From Tistrella mobilis (lineage in GTDB: Bacteria > Pseudomonadota > Alphaproteobacteria > Tistrellales > Tistrellaceae), in the NCBI RefSeq assembly GCF_039634785.1, contig NZ_JBBIAB010000010.1, positions 1-64,000 of the forward strand: a stretch of DNA of 64,000 bases, written 5' to 3'. The translations under genes were made by a program, and so were the position numbers. Positions 37,859 through 47,905 of the stretch are shown here, one piece after another. The notes beneath the pieces are model-generated. The model saw only the letters and a list, made by a program, of their open reading frames with translations, had not been told where the DNA came from and did no database searches. Each line of letters starts with the position of its first letter. Positions within the stretch are counted from its first letter, which is position 1.

Positions 37859-39929
37859 TGGTGCCGGTCGCCTTGTCCTGCTGGAGCGGGTTGCCCGCAT
37901 AGATCGCGGTGCAGGTCGCCATGGTCTTCGACGCGCGCGAGATCGGGTCGGTCATGTAGTAGTTGGTGACCGGGGACGAGAGCGGCGCCTTGTCCGGTGC
38001 GCCGGTCTGACCGAAGGCACCGCCCAGACCCGCCGGCTCGATCCGGTCGATCTTCGCCAGACGGGGCGCGATCGCCGCCATCCGGGCGCGCACGCCCGAG
38101 AGGTCGTCGTAAGGCAGCGCCTTGCCCAGCACGCCCGAGAGCGCCCGGAGAATCTTCCAGTCCTCGCGCGCCTCACCCACCGGGAACACCGCGAGATGCG
38201 CGCGCTGCGGGCGGCCCTCGAGGTTCACATAGGTGGCGTTCTTCTCGGTATAGGCGGCACCCGGCAGCACCACATCGGCGCGATGGGCGCCGGCGTCGCC
38301 GTGATGGCCCTGATAGATGACGAAGGCATCGCCCAGCGCATCGGTCTGGATCTCATCGGCGCCCAGCAGGAACACCGTGTCGATCTCGCCCCGGCCGGCA
38401 GCCGCCACGATCTCGCGGGTCGAGAGGCCACCCTCGCCCGGCACCAGACCCAGCTCCATGCCGCCGACGCGGGCAGCCGCGGTCTGCAGGACGTTGAAGC
38501 CGTTCCAGCCGTCGCGAACCATGCCGCAGCGCTCGGCAACCTTGCGGGCGGCACCCAGGATGCGGGCACCGTCGGCGCGGGTCAGCGCGCCCATGCCGAC
38601 CACGATCATCGGCCGCTCGGCATTGCGCAGCACTTCGGCCAGCGGATCGGCGCCAGAGGCAATCGCCTCCAGCCGGGTCGCGTCAGCGCCCAGATCCTCG
38701 ATCGGCCAGGTCAGCTCCAGCTTCGGCCCGATCGACCAGCCGCGGAACCCGCCCTTGCGCCAGCGCTTGCGGAAGCGGGCGTTGACCAGCGGCGCCTCGC
38801 GGCGCGGATCGGTGCCGACCAGCAGCACCGCATCCGCCTGCTCGATGCCGGCGATGGTGCTGTTGAACAGCCAGGTGGAGCGCTGGGTCGGATCCAGCGC
38901 CGCGCCGTCCTGGCGGCAGTCGACATGAACCGTGCCGATCACGTCGCGCATCAGATCGCGGAAGGCGGTCATCGACTCGCAATCGACCAGATCGCCGACC
39001 AGGCCCGCCACCTTCTTCGGATCCCGGCCCGCCAGACGGGCCCGGATCGCCTCGAAGGCCTCGTCCCAACCGGCGGGGCGCAGGCGGCCGTTTTCGCGGA
39101 TATAGGGGCGGTCCAGACGCTGGCGCTTCAGCCCGTCATAGGCGAAGCGGCTCTTGTCGCCCAGCCACTCCTCGTTCACATCCTCGTGCAGGCGCGGCAG
39201 GATGCGCAGCACCTCGCGGCCGCGGACATCGACGCGGATATTGGCGCCGACCGCGTCGAGCACGTCGATCGATTCGGTCTTCTTCAACTCCCAGGGGCGG
39301 GCATTGAAGGCATAGGGCTTGGAGGTCAGCGCGCCCACCGGGCAGAGGTCGATCATGTTGCCCGACAGCTCGGAGCTGAGGGCCTTCTCGACATAGGTGC
39401 CGATCTCCATGTGCTCGCCACGGCCGGTCGCGCCCATCTCAGGCACGCCGGCAATCTCGGTGGCGAAGCGCACGCAGCGGGTGCAGTGGATGCAGCGGGT
39501 CATCCAGGTCTGGATCAGCGGACCCAGATCCTTGTCCTTCACCGCGCGCTTCTCGTCGTCATAGCGGCTCTGGCCGCGGCCATAGGCCATGGCCTGGTCC
39601 TGCAGATCGCACTCGCCGCCCTGGTCGCAGATCGGGCAGTCGAGCGGATGATTGATCAGCAGGAACTCCATCACGCCCTCGCGGGCCTTCTTCACCCGCT
39701 CGGTGTTGGTGTGGATCACCATGCCGTCGGCGGCCGGCATGGCGCAGGACGCGATGGGCTTGGGCGCCCGCTCCTGCTCCACCAGACACATACGGCAGTT
39801 GCCGGCGATCGACAGACGCTCGTGATAGCAGAAGCGGGGGATCTCGGCGCCGGCCGCTTCGCAGGCCTGAAGCACGGTCGCCCCGGCGGGCACCTCGACT
39901 TCGAGGCCGTCGATGGTCAGTTTAGGCAT
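37851..39929 (-). CDS. nuoG: NADH-quinone oxidoreductase subunit G
   Basis: 692-residue iron-sulfur subunit. The N-terminal ferredoxin domain holds [2Fe-2S] N1b ([15 protein letters not shown], then CAMP). The next region holds [14 protein letters not shown]-type ligands for N4/N5 and [12 protein letters not shown]. The remainder is a molybdopterin-oxidoreductase-like domain without cofactor. The alphaproteobacterial short form is seen, lacking the N7 cluster insert of E. coli. It lies 10 nt downstream of nuoF. Confidence 0.97.
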   Translation of the reverse strand: MPKLTIDGLEVEVPAGATVLQACEAAGAEIPRFCYHERLSIAGNCRMCLVEQERAPKPIASCAMPAADGMVIHTNTERVKKAREGVMEFLLINHPLDCPICDQGGECDLQDQAMAYGRGQSRYDDEKRAVKDKDLGPLIQTWMTRCIHCTRCVRFATEIAGVPEMGATGRGEHMEIGTYVEKALSSELSGNMIDLCPVGALTSKPYAFNARPWELKKTESIDVLDAVGANIRVDVRGREVLRILPRLHEDVNEEWLGDKSRFAYDGLKRQRLDRPYIRENGRLRPAGWDEAFEAIRARLAGRDPKKVAGLVGDLVDCESMTAFRDLMRDVIGTVHVDCRQDGAALDPTQRSTWLFNSTIAGIEQADAVLLVGTDPRREAPLVNARFRKRWRKGGFRGWSIGPKLELTWPIEDLGADATRLEAIASGADPLAEVLRNAERPMIVVGMGALTRADGARILGAARKVAERCGMVRDGWNGFNVLQTAAARVGGMELGLVPGEGGLSTREIVAAAGRGEIDTVFLLGADEIQTDALGDAFVIYQGHHGDAGAHRADVVLPGAAYTEKNATYVNLEGRPQRAHLAVFPVGEAREDWKILRALSGVLGKALPYDDLSGVRARMAAIAPRLAKIDRIEPAGLGGAFGQTGAPDKAPLSSPVTNYYMTDPISRASKTMATCTAIYAGNPLQQDKATGTNG

Positions 39930-39939
39930 CGGATCCTCC

Positions 39940-41220
39940 TCAGGCCGCGCGGGCCGCGTCCCGGGCGGCGCTGAGGCGCCGCTCGAGTTCCGGACGGAAG
40001 TGACGGATCAGGCCCTGCACCGGCCACGCCGCGGCATCGCCCAGCGCGCAGATGGTGTGGCCTTCGATCTGGTAGGTCACCTGCTCCAGCCGGTCGATCT
40101 CGGCGACGGTCGCCTGACCCTTGACCATGCGGTCCATGGTCCGCCAGAGCCAGCCCGTGCCTTCGCGGCACGGCGTGCACTGGCCGCAGCTCTCATGCAT
40201 GTAGAACTTCGACAGCCGGGCGATGGCGCGCACCACGTCGGTGGACTTGTCCATCACGATCACCGCGGCGGTGCCGAGGCCGGACTTGACCGCACGCAGG
40301 CTGTCGAAATCCATCAGCACGTCGTCGCAGATCGACTTGGGCAGCAACGGCACCGAAGAGCCGCCGGGGATAATGGCCAGCAGGTTGTCCCAGCCGCCAC
40401 GCACGCCACCGGCATGACGTTCAATGAGCTCCTTCAGCGGGATGCCCATCTCTTCTTCGATGTTGCACGGCTTGTTCACGTGGCCGGAGATCGAGAAGAT
40501 CTTGGTGCCGGTGTTGTTCTCGCGGCCGAGGCCGGCGAACCAGGCGGCACTGCGGCGCAGGATGGTCGGCGCCACCGCGATGCTCTCGACGTTGTTCACC
40601 GTGGTCGGGCAACCGTAAAGGCCGGCCATGGCCGGGAACGGCGGCTTCAGGCGCGGCTGGCCCTTCTTGCCTTCCAGGCTCTCGATCAGCGCGGTTTCTT
40701 CGCCGCAGATATAGGCGCCGGCACCCAGATGGATGTAGACGTCGAAGTCATAGCCGGTGCCGCAGGCATTCTTGCCGATCAACCCGGCCTCGTAGGCTTC
40801 GTCGATCGCGGTCTGCAGCGCCTGGGCCTCGCGGAGGAATTCGCCGCGGATATAGATGTAGGCGGCGATCGCCTTCATCGCAAAACCGGCGATCAGGCAG
40901 CCCTCGACCAGCTTGTGCGGGTCGTGGCGCATGATCTCGCGATCCTTGCAGGTGCCGGGCTCGCCTTCGTCGGCGTTCACGACCAGATAGGACGGGCGCG
41001 GGTCGTTCTTCGGCATGAAGGACCACTTCACGCCGGTCGGGAAGCCCGCACCGCCACGGCCGCGCAGGCCGCTCGCCTTCATCTCCTGGACGATCCAGTC
41101 GGCGCCCTTGGCGATGATGTCCTTCGTACCGTCCCAATCGCCGCGGCGGCGGGCACCAGCCAGACGGAAATCGTCATAGCCGTGGAGATTGGTGAAGATG
41201 CGATCCTGATCACGCAGCAT
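39940..41220 (-). CDS. nuoF: NADH-quinone oxidoreductase subunit F
   Basis: 426-residue subunit that binds NADH and FMN and carries the [4Fe-4S] cluster N3. The NADH-loop [17 protein letters not shown], the FMN segment [19 protein letters not shown] and the cluster ligands [13 protein letters not shown] are all intact. The ATG at 41220 lies inside the end of nuoE (11-nt overlap); upstream in-frame codons are nuoE sequence. Confidence 0.97.
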   Translation of the reverse strand: MLRDQDRIFTNLHGYDDFRLAGARRRGDWDGTKDIIAKGADWIVQEMKASGLRGRGGAGFPTGVKWSFMPKNDPRPSYLVVNADEGEPGTCKDREIMRHDPHKLVEGCLIAGFAMKAIAAYIYIRGEFLREAQALQTAIDEAYEAGLIGKNACGTGYDFDVYIHLGAGAYICGEETALIESLEGKKGQPRLKPPFPAMAGLYGCPTTVNNVESIAVAPTILRRSAAWFAGLGRENNTGTKIFSISGHVNKPCNIEEEMGIPLKELIERHAGGVRGGWDNLLAIIPGGSSVPLLPKSICDDVLMDFDSLRAVKSGLGTAAVIVMDKSTDVVRAIARLSKFYMHESCGQCTPCREGTGWLWRTMDRMVKGQATVAEIDRLEQVTYQIEGHTICALGDAAAWPVQGLIRHFRPELERRLSAARDAARAA

Positions 41221-41836
41221 CGTTGCCTCCTGCGGTCCCGGGTGCGGCCTGGGTCGCCGACGGCTGCCAGCCCTCGGGCTCCGAGCCCCTGCGGCGGCCG
41301 GTCTGCGGACCGGGCTTCGGCGTCTCGCCACGCTTCAGCGCCTCGAGCACCCGCACGGTCAGCTCCGCGTCCAGATCCTCGTAGTAGTCGTCACCGATCT
41401 GCATCATCGGCGCATTGGCGCAGGCACCGAGGCATTCCACCTCGGCCAGCGTGAACAGCCCGTCTTCGGTGGTTTCGCCCACCTCGATGCCGAGATGCTT
41501 CTTGCACGCGCCCAGCACCTCGTCCGAGCCGCGCAGCCAGCACGGCGTCGTGGTGCAGACCTGGACGTGATGTCGGCCGATCGGCTTCAGATTGTACATG
41601 GTGTAGAAGGTCGCGACCTCGTACACCCGGATCGGCGGCATGCCGAGAAGATCGGCAATGTAATCCATGGCCACCCGCGGCAGCCAGCCATCGCCCTGGC
41701 GCTGGGCCAGATCGAGCAGCGGCATGACCGCGCTCTGCTGGCGGCCTTCAGGGTATTTCGCGATGATCTTCGCGGCTTGGGCGAGATTCTCTTCCGTGAA
41801 GGCGAAGCTCGCAGGTTCGACGTTGGTGTCGCTCAC
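41210..41836 (-). CDS. nuoE: NADH-quinone oxidoreductase subunit E
   Basis: 208-residue thioredoxin-like subunit with the [2Fe-2S] cluster N1a. Ligands are in [10 protein letters not shown] and [14 protein letters not shown] 40-residue Pro/Gly-rich tail, common in alphaproteobacteria, follows the fold. The start is a GTG at 41836 with a GAGGGGA ribosome site, 14 nt after the nuoD stop. The tail overlaps the nuoF start. Confidence 0.95.
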   Translation of the reverse strand: MSDTNVEPASFAFTEENLAQAAKIIAKYPEGRQQSAVMPLLDLAQRQGDGWLPRVAMDYIADLLGMPPIRVYEVATFYTMYNLKPIGRHHVQVCTTTPCWLRGSDEVLGACKKHLGIEVGETTEDGLFTLAEVECLGACANAPMMQIGDDYYEDLDAELTVRVLEALKRGETPKPGPQTGRRRGSEPEGWQPSATQAAPGTAGGNDAA

Positions 41837-41850
41837 TGGTCCCGGTCCCC

Positions 41851-43035
41851 TCAACGATCGATCTCGCCGAACACGATGTCCATATTCGCCAGGATGGCGA
41901 CGGCATCGGCCAGCAGATGGCCCTTCGACATGAAATCCATGGCCGCGATATGAGCGAATCCGGGCGCGCGGATCTTGCAGCGATAGGGCTTGTTGGTGCC
42001 GTCCGACACCAGATAGACGCCGAACTCGCCCTTCGGCGCCTCGGTGCCCACATAGACCTCGCCGGCCGGCACCTTGAAGCCTTCGGTGTAGAGCTTGAAG
42101 TGATGGATCAGCGCTTCCATCGACCGCTTCATGTCCGCGCGGGCCGGCGGCGCCACCTTGCGGTCCTCGGTCCGGTACGGGCCGTCGGGCATCTGCTCGA
42201 TGCACTGGCGCACGATCTTGAGCGACTCGCGCACTTCCTTCATGCGGACATTGTAGCGGTCGTAGACGTCGCCGTTGCGACCGACCGGAATGTCGAAGTC
42301 CATGCGGTCATAAACGTCATAGGGCTGCGCCTTGCGCAGATCCCAGGGCACGCCCGAGCCGCGCAGCATCGGCCCGGTCAGGCCCCAGTCCAGCGCATCC
42401 TCGGCCGAGAGCACACCCACATCCACCGTGCGCTGCTTCCAGATGCGGCTGTGGCTCATCAGGTTTTCGAGGTCGTCAAAGCGCTTCGGGAACTCTTCGG
42501 TAAACTTCCAGATCTCGTCCAGAAGCCCGGCCGGCAGCTCCATCGACACACCGCCGGGGCGGAAGTAGTTCGCGTGCAGGCGTGCGCCGCAGACCTTGTC
42601 GTAGAAGCCCATGATGATCTCGCGATCCTCGAAGCCCCACAGCAGCGGCGTGGTGGCGCCAAGGTCCATCGCGAAGGTCGTCATGTTTAGCAGGTGGTTG
42701 GCGATGCGGGTCAGCTCCGCGAACATGACGCGGATATACTGGCCGCGCAGCGGCACCTCGATCCCTGCCAGCTTCTCAACCGCGAGCACATAGGCGTGCT
42801 CCTGATTCATGATCGAGACATAGTCCAGGCGGTCGAAATACGGCAGCGCCTGAAGGTAGGTCTTGTACTCGATGAGCTTCTCGGTGCCGCGATGCAGCAG
42901 GCCGACATGCGGATCGGCGCGGGTCACCACCTCGCCGTCCATCTCGAGCACGAGCCGGAGCACACCATGGGCCGCCGGATGCTGCGGCCCGAAGTTGAGC
43001 ATCATCGGCTTGATGGAAGTTTCGGTCGCCGACAT
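41851..43035 (-). CDS. nuoD: NADH-quinone oxidoreductase subunit D
   Basis: 394-residue 49-kDa-type subunit lining the quinone pocket. The segments [22 protein letters not shown] (given as [14 protein letters not shown]) with the conserved His, [20 protein letters not shown] and the C-terminal [10 protein letters not shown]-like [10 protein letters not shown] are present. The ATG at 43035 overlaps the nuoC stop by one base (TGATG). Separate nuoC and nuoD genes, not a fusion, as in other alphaproteobacteria. Confidence 0.97.
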   Translation of the reverse strand: MSATETSIKPMMLNFGPQHPAAHGVLRLVLEMDGEVVTRADPHVGLLHRGTEKLIEYKTYLQALPYFDRLDYVSIMNQEHAYVLAVEKLAGIEVPLRGQYIRVMFAELTRIANHLLNMTTFAMDLGATTPLLWGFEDREIIMGFYDKVCGARLHANYFRPGGVSMELPAGLLDEIWKFTEEFPKRFDDLENLMSHSRIWKQRTVDVGVLSAEDALDWGLTGPMLRGSGVPWDLRKAQPYDVYDRMDFDIPVGRNGDVYDRYNVRMKEVRESLKIVRQCIEQMPDGPYRTEDRKVAPPARADMKRSMEALIHHFKLYTEGFKVPAGEVYVGTEAPKGEFGVYLVSDGTNKPYRCKIRAPGFAHIAAMDFMSKGHLLADAVAILANMDIVFGEIDR

Positions 43036-43658
43036 CACTTCGTCCCCTGCTGCGCCTTCTCGTCCCCGGGCAGGACGTATTTCGCACCGTCCCACGGGCT
43101 CAGGAAGTCGAACCGGCGGAATTCCTGGGTCAGCTGCACCGGCTCGTAGACCACGCGCTTCTCGGCCTGGTCATAGCGGACCTCGACATAGCCGGTGAGC
43201 GGGAAGTCCTTGCGCAGCGGATGCCCCTCGAAGCCGTAATCGGTGAGGATACGACGGAGATCCGGGTGATCGGCGAAGAACACGCCGTAGAGGTCCCAGG
43301 TCTCACGCTCGAACCACAGTGCCGAGTTGAACACCGGCACGGCCGACGGGACCGGGGTGTCTTCCGAGGCAGACACGGTCACGCGGATGCGCTGATTGTG
43401 CTTGAGGCTGAGCAGGTGATAGACGACGTCGAAGCGCTCTTCACGCTCCGGCCAGTCGACACCGCAGACATCGATCAGCTGCTTGAACAGGCAGTTGCTG
43501 TCGTCGCGCAGGAATGTGAGCGTCCGGATGAGCGAGGTCCGGTAGACCCGGACCGTCAGTTCACCCAATGCGACTTTCCAGCCGTCCACTCCGTCGCCGA
43601 GTGCTGATGCGACATACGCGCCCAGCTCCCGGAGTGCGTCTTCGTTGACGTTACTCAC
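43035..43658 (-). CDS. nuoC: NADH-quinone oxidoreductase subunit C
   Basis: About 207-residue 30-kDa-type subunit of the peripheral arm. The signature [20 protein letters not shown] and the end [22 protein letters not shown] are clear. Two GTG starts are possible, 43658 and 43685; the downstream one was chosen for the shorter, family-like N-terminus with an AGAAGG stretch upstream, but the other has an AAGG closer to it. The difference is nine residues. Confidence 0.93.
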   Translation of the reverse strand: MSNVNEDALRELGAYVASALGDGVDGWKVALGELTVRVYRTSLIRTLTFLRDDSNCLFKQLIDVCGVDWPEREERFDVVYHLLSLKHNQRIRVTVSASEDTPVPSAVPVFNSALWFERETWDLYGVFFADHPDLRRILTDYGFEGHPLRKDFPLTGYVEVRYDQAEKRVVYEPVQLTQEFRRFDFLSPWDGAKYVLPGDEKAQQGTK

Positions 43659-43757
43659 GGCATCCGCCTTCTCGTGCCTCGACACAAAACCTTGAGCACC
43701 GTCCGGTTTTCCGGTCCGGTGCCCGTCGCCGCTGTTTTCCGGCCGCGAACGCTGAAA

Positions 43758-44321
43758 TCAGCGCTCGAGCGTACCGGTGCGACGAATCTTCTTCTGAAGC
43801 TGCAGCACGCCGTAGACCAGCGCCTCAGCCGTGGGCGGGCAGCCCGGCACGTAGATGTCGACCGGAACGATCCGGTCGCAGCCGCGGACCACCGAATAGG
43901 AGTAGTGATAGTAGCCGCCGCCATTGGCGCAGCTGCCCATCGAAATGACGTATTTCGGCTCCGGCATCTGGTCATAGACCTTGCGGAGCGCGGGCGCCAT
44001 CTTGTTGGTCAGCGTGCCGGCCACGATCATCACGTCAGACTGGCGCGGGCTCGGCCGGAACAGGAAGCCGAAACGGTCCAGATCGTAGCGGGCGGCGGCG
44101 GCATGCATCATTTCCACCGCGCAGCAGGCCAGACCGAACGTCATCGGCCAGAGCGAGCCGGTGCGCGCCCAGGTGACGAGTTCGTTCAGGCGTGCGGTGA
44201 TGAAGCCGTTTTCCTTCAGCTCGTCAGTCGCAGCCGCGACCACGCGCTCGGCATCGGCGCCGGCCAGGGGGCCGTGCCCCATGGCCCCGGCCGAGGCGGT
44301 GCGAGGATCGGTCACTCCCAT
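43758..44321 (-). CDS. nuoB: NADH-quinone oxidoreductase subunit B
   Basis: 187-residue subunit holding the terminal [4Fe-4S] cluster N2. The tandem cysteines CCAVEMM, the segment MGSCANGGG and [10 protein letters not shown] supply the ligands. An alanine/glycine-rich N-terminal extension of about 30 residues precedes the fold. The ATG at 44321 overlaps the nuoA stop by 10 nt. About 100 nt without other signals separates it from nuoC. Confidence 0.97.
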   Translation of the reverse strand: MGVTDPRTASAGAMGHGPLAGADAERVVAAATDELKENGFITARLNELVTWARTGSLWPMTFGLACCAVEMMHAAAARYDLDRFGFLFRPSPRQSDVMIVAGTLTNKMAPALRKVYDQMPEPKYVISMGSCANGGGYYHYSYSVVRGCDRIVPVDIYVPGCPPTAEALVYGVLQLQKKIRRTGTLER

Positions 44322-44677
44322 TCCAGCGCCCCCTTCTTCCACTCGTAGATGAAGCCGATGGTCAGCACGCCCAGGAACAGCATCATGGACCAGAAGCCGA
44401 ACATGCCGATGTCGCCGAGCGACACCGCCCACGGGAACAGGAAGGCGACTTCAAGGTCGAAGATGATGAACAGGATCGCGACCAGATAGAACCGCACGTC
44501 GAACTGACCGCGGCTGTCGTCGAACGCGTCGAAGCCGCATTCGTAAGCCGAGAGCTTCTCGGCTTCCGGCCGCTGGGGCGCGATGAAGTAGGAAGCGATC
44601 ACGATCACCGCGGAGAGACCGGTCGCGATGCCGAGGAAGATCAGGATCGGCAGGTACTCGGCCAGCAAGGTCTGCAT
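44312..44677 (-). CDS. nuoA: NADH-quinone oxidoreductase subunit A
   Basis: 121-residue subunit with three membrane helices and the conserved loop [24 protein letters not shown] containing the cysteine near the quinone site (written here in part: [10 protein letters not shown]). First gene of the nuo operon; the ribosome site AGGAGG lies at about 44690-44695. It overlaps nuoB by 10 nt. Confidence 0.97.
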   Translation of the reverse strand: MQTLLAEYLPILIFLGIATGLSAVIVIASYFIAPQRPEAEKLSAYECGFDAFDDSRGQFDVRFYLVAILFIIFDLEVAFLFPWAVSLGDIGMFGFWSMMLFLGVLTIGFIYEWKKGALEWE

Positions 44678-44977
44678 GGGCTAGGCTTCCCTCCTGAGGC
44701 GGATGCCGGCCGGTGCGGTCTGACCGTCACGGTCGGAACATCGCCGGCGACGCTGCGGGGCAGACCGGCAGACCGTTCCGGCGGGTGCCATGCTGCATGC
44801 GCGAAGAACGCCATACCGCCGGCCACGCCCGATGGTCCGCCACGGGTACCCCCGCGCGGCGGCCTCACTATAGGCGAACGTGCTCGCCAACAAAATCCCC
44901 ATTTTCAGCCACGAATATGCCCCGGCATCGCAGTGCGGCAAGGCTTGACACGCACGTTGTCACAAGGACTTCCGGCC
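44678..44977 (-). promoter_or_regulatory. nuo operon upstream region with candidate promoter
   Basis: No gene is seen between nuoA and the tRNA-Asp terminator. On the minus strand, TATAGT at 44867-44872 could be a -10, with TTTTGT 17 nt upstream as a weak -35. The spacer contains GGCGA and TCGCC as inverted arms. Transcription from here would give a leader of about 180 nt before nuoA. This is a sequence-motif guess only. Confidence 0.35.
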
Positions 44978-45017
44978 AAAAACGAACAGGCCCGCACCGA
45001 CGAAGATCGGGCGGGCC
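44978..45017 (-). terminator. Rho-independent terminator downstream of tRNA-Asp
   Basis: On the minus strand GGCCCGC pairs with GCGGGCC (45011-45017 with 44989-44995), inside which CCGA pairs with TCGG. A T-rich tail (TGTTCGTTTTT) follows. It ends the tRNA-Asp transcript about 140 nt past the tRNA. Confidence 0.75.
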
Positions 45018-45158
45018 CACGGAGTGCGCATGAACATGCGCGGGTCTTGATGAGGCGGCCCGACCCGAAGGCCGACCGTCCGAAGACGTTTCTGCATGCG
45101 TGAGCACGCGGATCATACAATGCTACCGGGACCATCTGACTGGTTCCCGGAAGATCGC

Positions 45159-45235
<77 letters not shown>

Positions 45236-45305
45236 TCAGGCGATGCGCGGTGTTTATCCGGTCCCGCCCCCCTCTGTCAACGCCTTTCCGCAAGGGGGGC
45301 CGATT

Positions 45306-46859
45306 TCATGTCACGGCATGCTCACGCCGGTCGAAAAGCCCGCCTGCCGCATCGGGCCACGACGCTTCCCCGGCTTCAGCAAAAAGGTACTCGTCCAGCG
45401 GTGCGCCGCGCATGTCCCACCAGTACCGGCTTGCGAAGCCCGACCACTGGGCGGTGATGCGGCCCTCGTCCGTCTTGTACCAGCTGTTGCAGCCGGCGGC
45501 CCAGACGGTGCGGTCCAGGGCATCCCTGAGCTTGCGATTATAGCCGGCCATGGCCTCGGGCCGGACATCCATCACCGGCCGGCGTCTCCCCTCGCCCACC
45601 AGCCGTTGCAGGCAGCGCACCACGTAATCGGCCTGCACCTCATGCATGAAGATGATCGAGTTGTGTCCAAGGCTGGTATTCGGGCCGAAGAGCATGAAGA
45701 AGTTCGGGAAGCCTGCGACCGTCACCCCCCGATGTGCCTCGGCACCTGCAGACCATGCATCGTGGAGGTCGATCCCGCCCCGGCCGGCAATGCGCATCGG
45801 CACCAGAAACTCGGTCGTCCGGAAGCCGGTGGCCCAGATCAGAACATCGAGCGCATGACGGCCGCCCTCCTCGGTCTCCACGGCTTCCGGCGTGATCCGG
45901 GTGATGCGGCGGGCGACGACGTCGACATCGGGACGCGCCAGGGTGTCATACCAGTCGTTGGACAGCACGATCCGCTTGCAGCCCGCGGGATAATCCGGCG
46001 TCAGACACCGGCGCAGCACCGGATCAGCCACCTTGCGGGCCAGCGTCGCCAGAGCCTGACGTTCGAACCGGCGGCGCGCGAAGCCGTTGCGACCGAATAC
46101 GAGAAAGTTCTTCTCCAGCGACAGGAAGATGCCGAGGCGATGGAGCCGCAAGGCTGCCGGACGTCGGCGAAACCGCGCGATTTCGGCCGCTGTATAAGCG
46201 CGGTCCGGCTTGGGCGCGATCCAGGCGGGGCTGCGCTGAAACACAGTCAGATGCCTGGCGACCGGCGCGATCTCGGGCACCAGCTGCACGGCACTGGAGC
46301 CATTGCCGACCACGCCGACACGCCGCCCCTTGAGATCGACCTCGCCCGGCCAGCAGGCCGAGTGGAATTGCAGCCCGGCAAAGCTGTCGCGACCCGGAAT
46401 ATCGGGCACGGCCGGGCGGTCCAGCTGGCCCACCGCCGAGATGAGCACCTCCGCCTCCATCCGGCCGCCACCGACCAGATCGATGGTCCAGAGACCACGC
46501 TGATCGTCGAAGGCAGCGGCTTCGACCGCCGTTCCGAAACGGATCAGCGGCCGCAGACCGAAGCGATCGGCCGTCTCTTCCATATAGGCCAGAATCTCGG
46601 GCTGGCGCGCATAGGTGCGGCTCCAGTCCGGTTTCAGGGCGAAGGAGAAGGAATAGAGGTGGGAGGGCACATCACAGCCGGCCCCCGGATAGGTGTTCTG
46701 GCGCCAGGTGCCCCCCAGCGCCTCCCCCTTCTCAAGGATCGTGACGGCCTGAAAACCCGCCTGACGCAGGCGGATGGCCATACACAATCCGCCGAAGCCC
46801 GCGCCGATAATGACAACGCGCAGACCGCGCGTCCGCGACGTCACCGTCCGGTCGTTCAT
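45306..46859 (-). CDS. Flavin-dependent Baeyer-Villiger-type monooxygenase
   Basis: 517-residue FAD- and NADPH-binding enzyme expected to insert oxygen into ketones, giving esters or lactones. The FAD Rossmann motif is GAGFGG (19-24). The Baeyer-Villiger fingerprint FxGxxxHxxxWP is exactly matched at residues 160-171, and the NADPH motif GNGSSA follows at 185-190. A conserved ATGF segment (LIWATGFRTTEF) lies further on. It stands alone between tRNA-Val and tRNA-Asp with its own promoter. Substrate cannot be told; such genes are often accessory catabolic functions. Confidence 0.88.
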   Translation of the reverse strand: MNDRTVTSRTRGLRVVIIGAGFGGLCMAIRLRQAGFQAVTILEKGEALGGTWRQNTYPGAGCDVPSHLYSFSFALKPDWSRTYARQPEILAYMEETADRFGLRPLIRFGTAVEAAAFDDQRGLWTIDLVGGGRMEAEVLISAVGQLDRPAVPDIPGRDSFAGLQFHSACWPGEVDLKGRRVGVVGNGSSAVQLVPEIAPVARHLTVFQRSPAWIAPKPDRAYTAAEIARFRRRPAALRLHRLGIFLSLEKNFLVFGRNGFARRRFERQALATLARKVADPVLRRCLTPDYPAGCKRIVLSNDWYDTLARPDVDVVARRITRITPEAVETEEGGRHALDVLIWATGFRTTEFLVPMRIAGRGGIDLHDAWSAGAEAHRGVTVAGFPNFFMLFGPNTSLGHNSIIFMHEVQADYVVRCLQRLVGEGRRRPVMDVRPEAMAGYNRKLRDALDRTVWAAGCNSWYKTDEGRITAQWSGFASRYWWDMRGAPLDEYLFAEAGEASWPDAAGGLFDRREHAVT

Positions 46860-46942
46860 ATCCGCTCTCCCCGTCAGCGGCAGAAGCGGCCGGCCCGGCG
46901 ATCATGATCCGTCGCCATGTGCAATCGGGCCGCTCTTCACCC

Positions 46943-46971
46943 ACTATATGAAATTCAGGATACGGATTAAA
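46943..46971 (-). promoter_or_regulatory. Candidate promoter of the monooxygenase gene
   Basis: On the minus strand TTTAAT (46966-46971) and TATAGT (46943-46948) are 17 nt apart, in a locally AT-rich stretch between tRNA-Val and the start at 46859. Transcription would begin near 46936, giving a leader of about 77 nt. Confidence 0.5.
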
Positions 46972-47029
46972 CGTTTTAGTTGATGAACCCGGTGTAGATT
47001 TGCCGGAAGCTTGAACGTCCGGCGGATAT

Positions 47030-47106
47030 TGGTGGGCGATGAGGGGCTCGAACCCCCGACCTTCTCGGTGTAAGCGAGACGCTCTGACCAACTGAGCTAA
47101 TCGCCC
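47030..47106 (-). tRNA. tRNA-Val (anticodon TAC)
   Basis: Minus-strand cloverleaf with acceptor GGGCGAT/ATCGCCC, D-arm AGCTCAGTTGGTCAGAGC, anticodon loop CTTACAC (TAC), T-loop GGTTCGAGCCC and encoded CCA (47032-47030). It lies downstream of hup on the same strand, the order often seen after lon-hup in alphaproteobacteria. Confidence 0.96.
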
Positions 47107-47107
47107 G

Positions 47108-47291
47108 GCGTACGGCGCCGCAGATTCTCCACCAGTGAACGACGGCCGTCCGCCCCTTCAGGTGGAGCGAACGGCCGCGTCTGATCATCTGCGGTGCCAC
47201 GAACCGCATCGCGGCGCCAGAGGGTCGATCCGATCCTGCGGACCTTGTGGCGCCGCCGGCGTCCGGCGTCGTGAGGGACGGCGCCGTACGC
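47108..47291. other. Structured intergenic element between tRNA-Val and hup
   Basis: No gene is seen in 47107-47415. A 12-bp pairing (47114-47125 with 47187-47198, one G-U on the plus strand) encloses a CTCCACC/GGTGGAG stem (47127-47133 with 47161-47167) and the palindrome GACGGCCGTC. The same 5' arm is also part of a perfect 13-bp inverted repeat with 47279-47291, so two mutually exclusive folds exist. It could be an unrecognised RNA, a processing element of the hup/tRNA transcript, or a remnant of a mobile repeat. No promoter or terminator could be assigned. Confidence 0.4.
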
Positions 47292-47415
47292 GCAGAAATT
47301 CGATGAGGTGCCAGCCTTGCATTCGGCCCGGGCCTGGCATGGCCCTGAACGGCGCATCTATGTGTTTTTGGGCGGGTCCAGCCGCCGGGTGGTCCATGGA
47401 ACAGTCCGGGCAGGA

Positions 47416-47691
47416 TCAGCCGTTCACGGCGTCCTTCAGCCCCTTGCCGGCACGGAACTTCGGCTGCTTCGACGCCGGAATGGTGATCGCTTCACCGGTC
47501 CGCGGGTTGCGGCCTTCGCTGGCGGCGCGGGTCGCGACATTGAACGTGCCGAAGCCGACCAGGCGCACCTCGTCATCCGCAGCCAGCGCCGCAGTGATGG
47601 CATCGAACACGCCGTCGACGGCCCGGGCCGCGTCGGTCTTGGACAGCCCGGTGCTGTCGGCCACGCGCGCAACGAGATCGTTCTTGTTCAC
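47416..47691 (-). CDS. hup: DNA-binding protein HU
   Basis: 91-residue histone-like nucleoid protein. The start is NKNDLVARVADSTGLSK, and the DNA-contacting arm is RNPRTGEAITIPASKQPKF, with the proline at its tip. The start is a GTG at 47691 with a GGGGAG ribosome site; no in-frame ATG exists nearby. It has its own promoter (47761-47789) after the lon terminator. Confidence 0.95.
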   Translation of the reverse strand: MNKNDLVARVADSTGLSKTDAARAVDGVFDAITAALAADDEVRLVGFGTFNVATRAASEGRNPRTGEAITIPASKQPKFRAGKGLKDAVNG

Positions 47692-47760
47692 TTCTGAGGC
47701 TCCCCTTCTTGGAGTGGCGGTTCGAAAATCACACCTCGGTGATACGTCGACCAGGGGGGA

Positions 47761-47789
47761 GTGTAAATCCCCCGGCAGAAGCGCGTCAA
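47761..47789 (-). promoter_or_regulatory. hup promoter
   Basis: On the minus strand TTGACG (47784-47789) and TTACAC (47761-47766) are separated by 17 nt, close to the sigma-70 consensus used in alphaproteobacteria. Transcription would start near 47754, about 63 nt before the GTG start of hup. Confidence 0.7.
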
Positions 47790-47823
47790 TCGGCCAGCCC
47801 GTCGAAAACCGCACAAATCCGCC

Positions 47824-47860
47824 AAAAAACAGCCCTCGCACCGCTATCGGCGCGAGGGCT
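47824..47860 (-). terminator. Rho-independent terminator after lon
   Basis: On the minus strand AGCCCTCGC pairs with GCGAGGGCT (47852-47860 with 47831-47839) around a 12-nt loop and is followed by GTTTTTT. It lies about 45 nt after the lon stop and separates lon from the hup promoter. Confidence 0.88.
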
Positions 47861-47905
47861 TCCCGTTCTCTTCAACCAAAAGTACACGCCCTGTCCGGCA
47901 GGCGC

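Noticed and set aside
44678-45158. A possible small gene between nuoA and tRNA-Asp
   Set aside because: Only short Arg-rich frames without ribosome sites exist; the stretch is explained by the nuo leader and the tRNA-Asp terminator.
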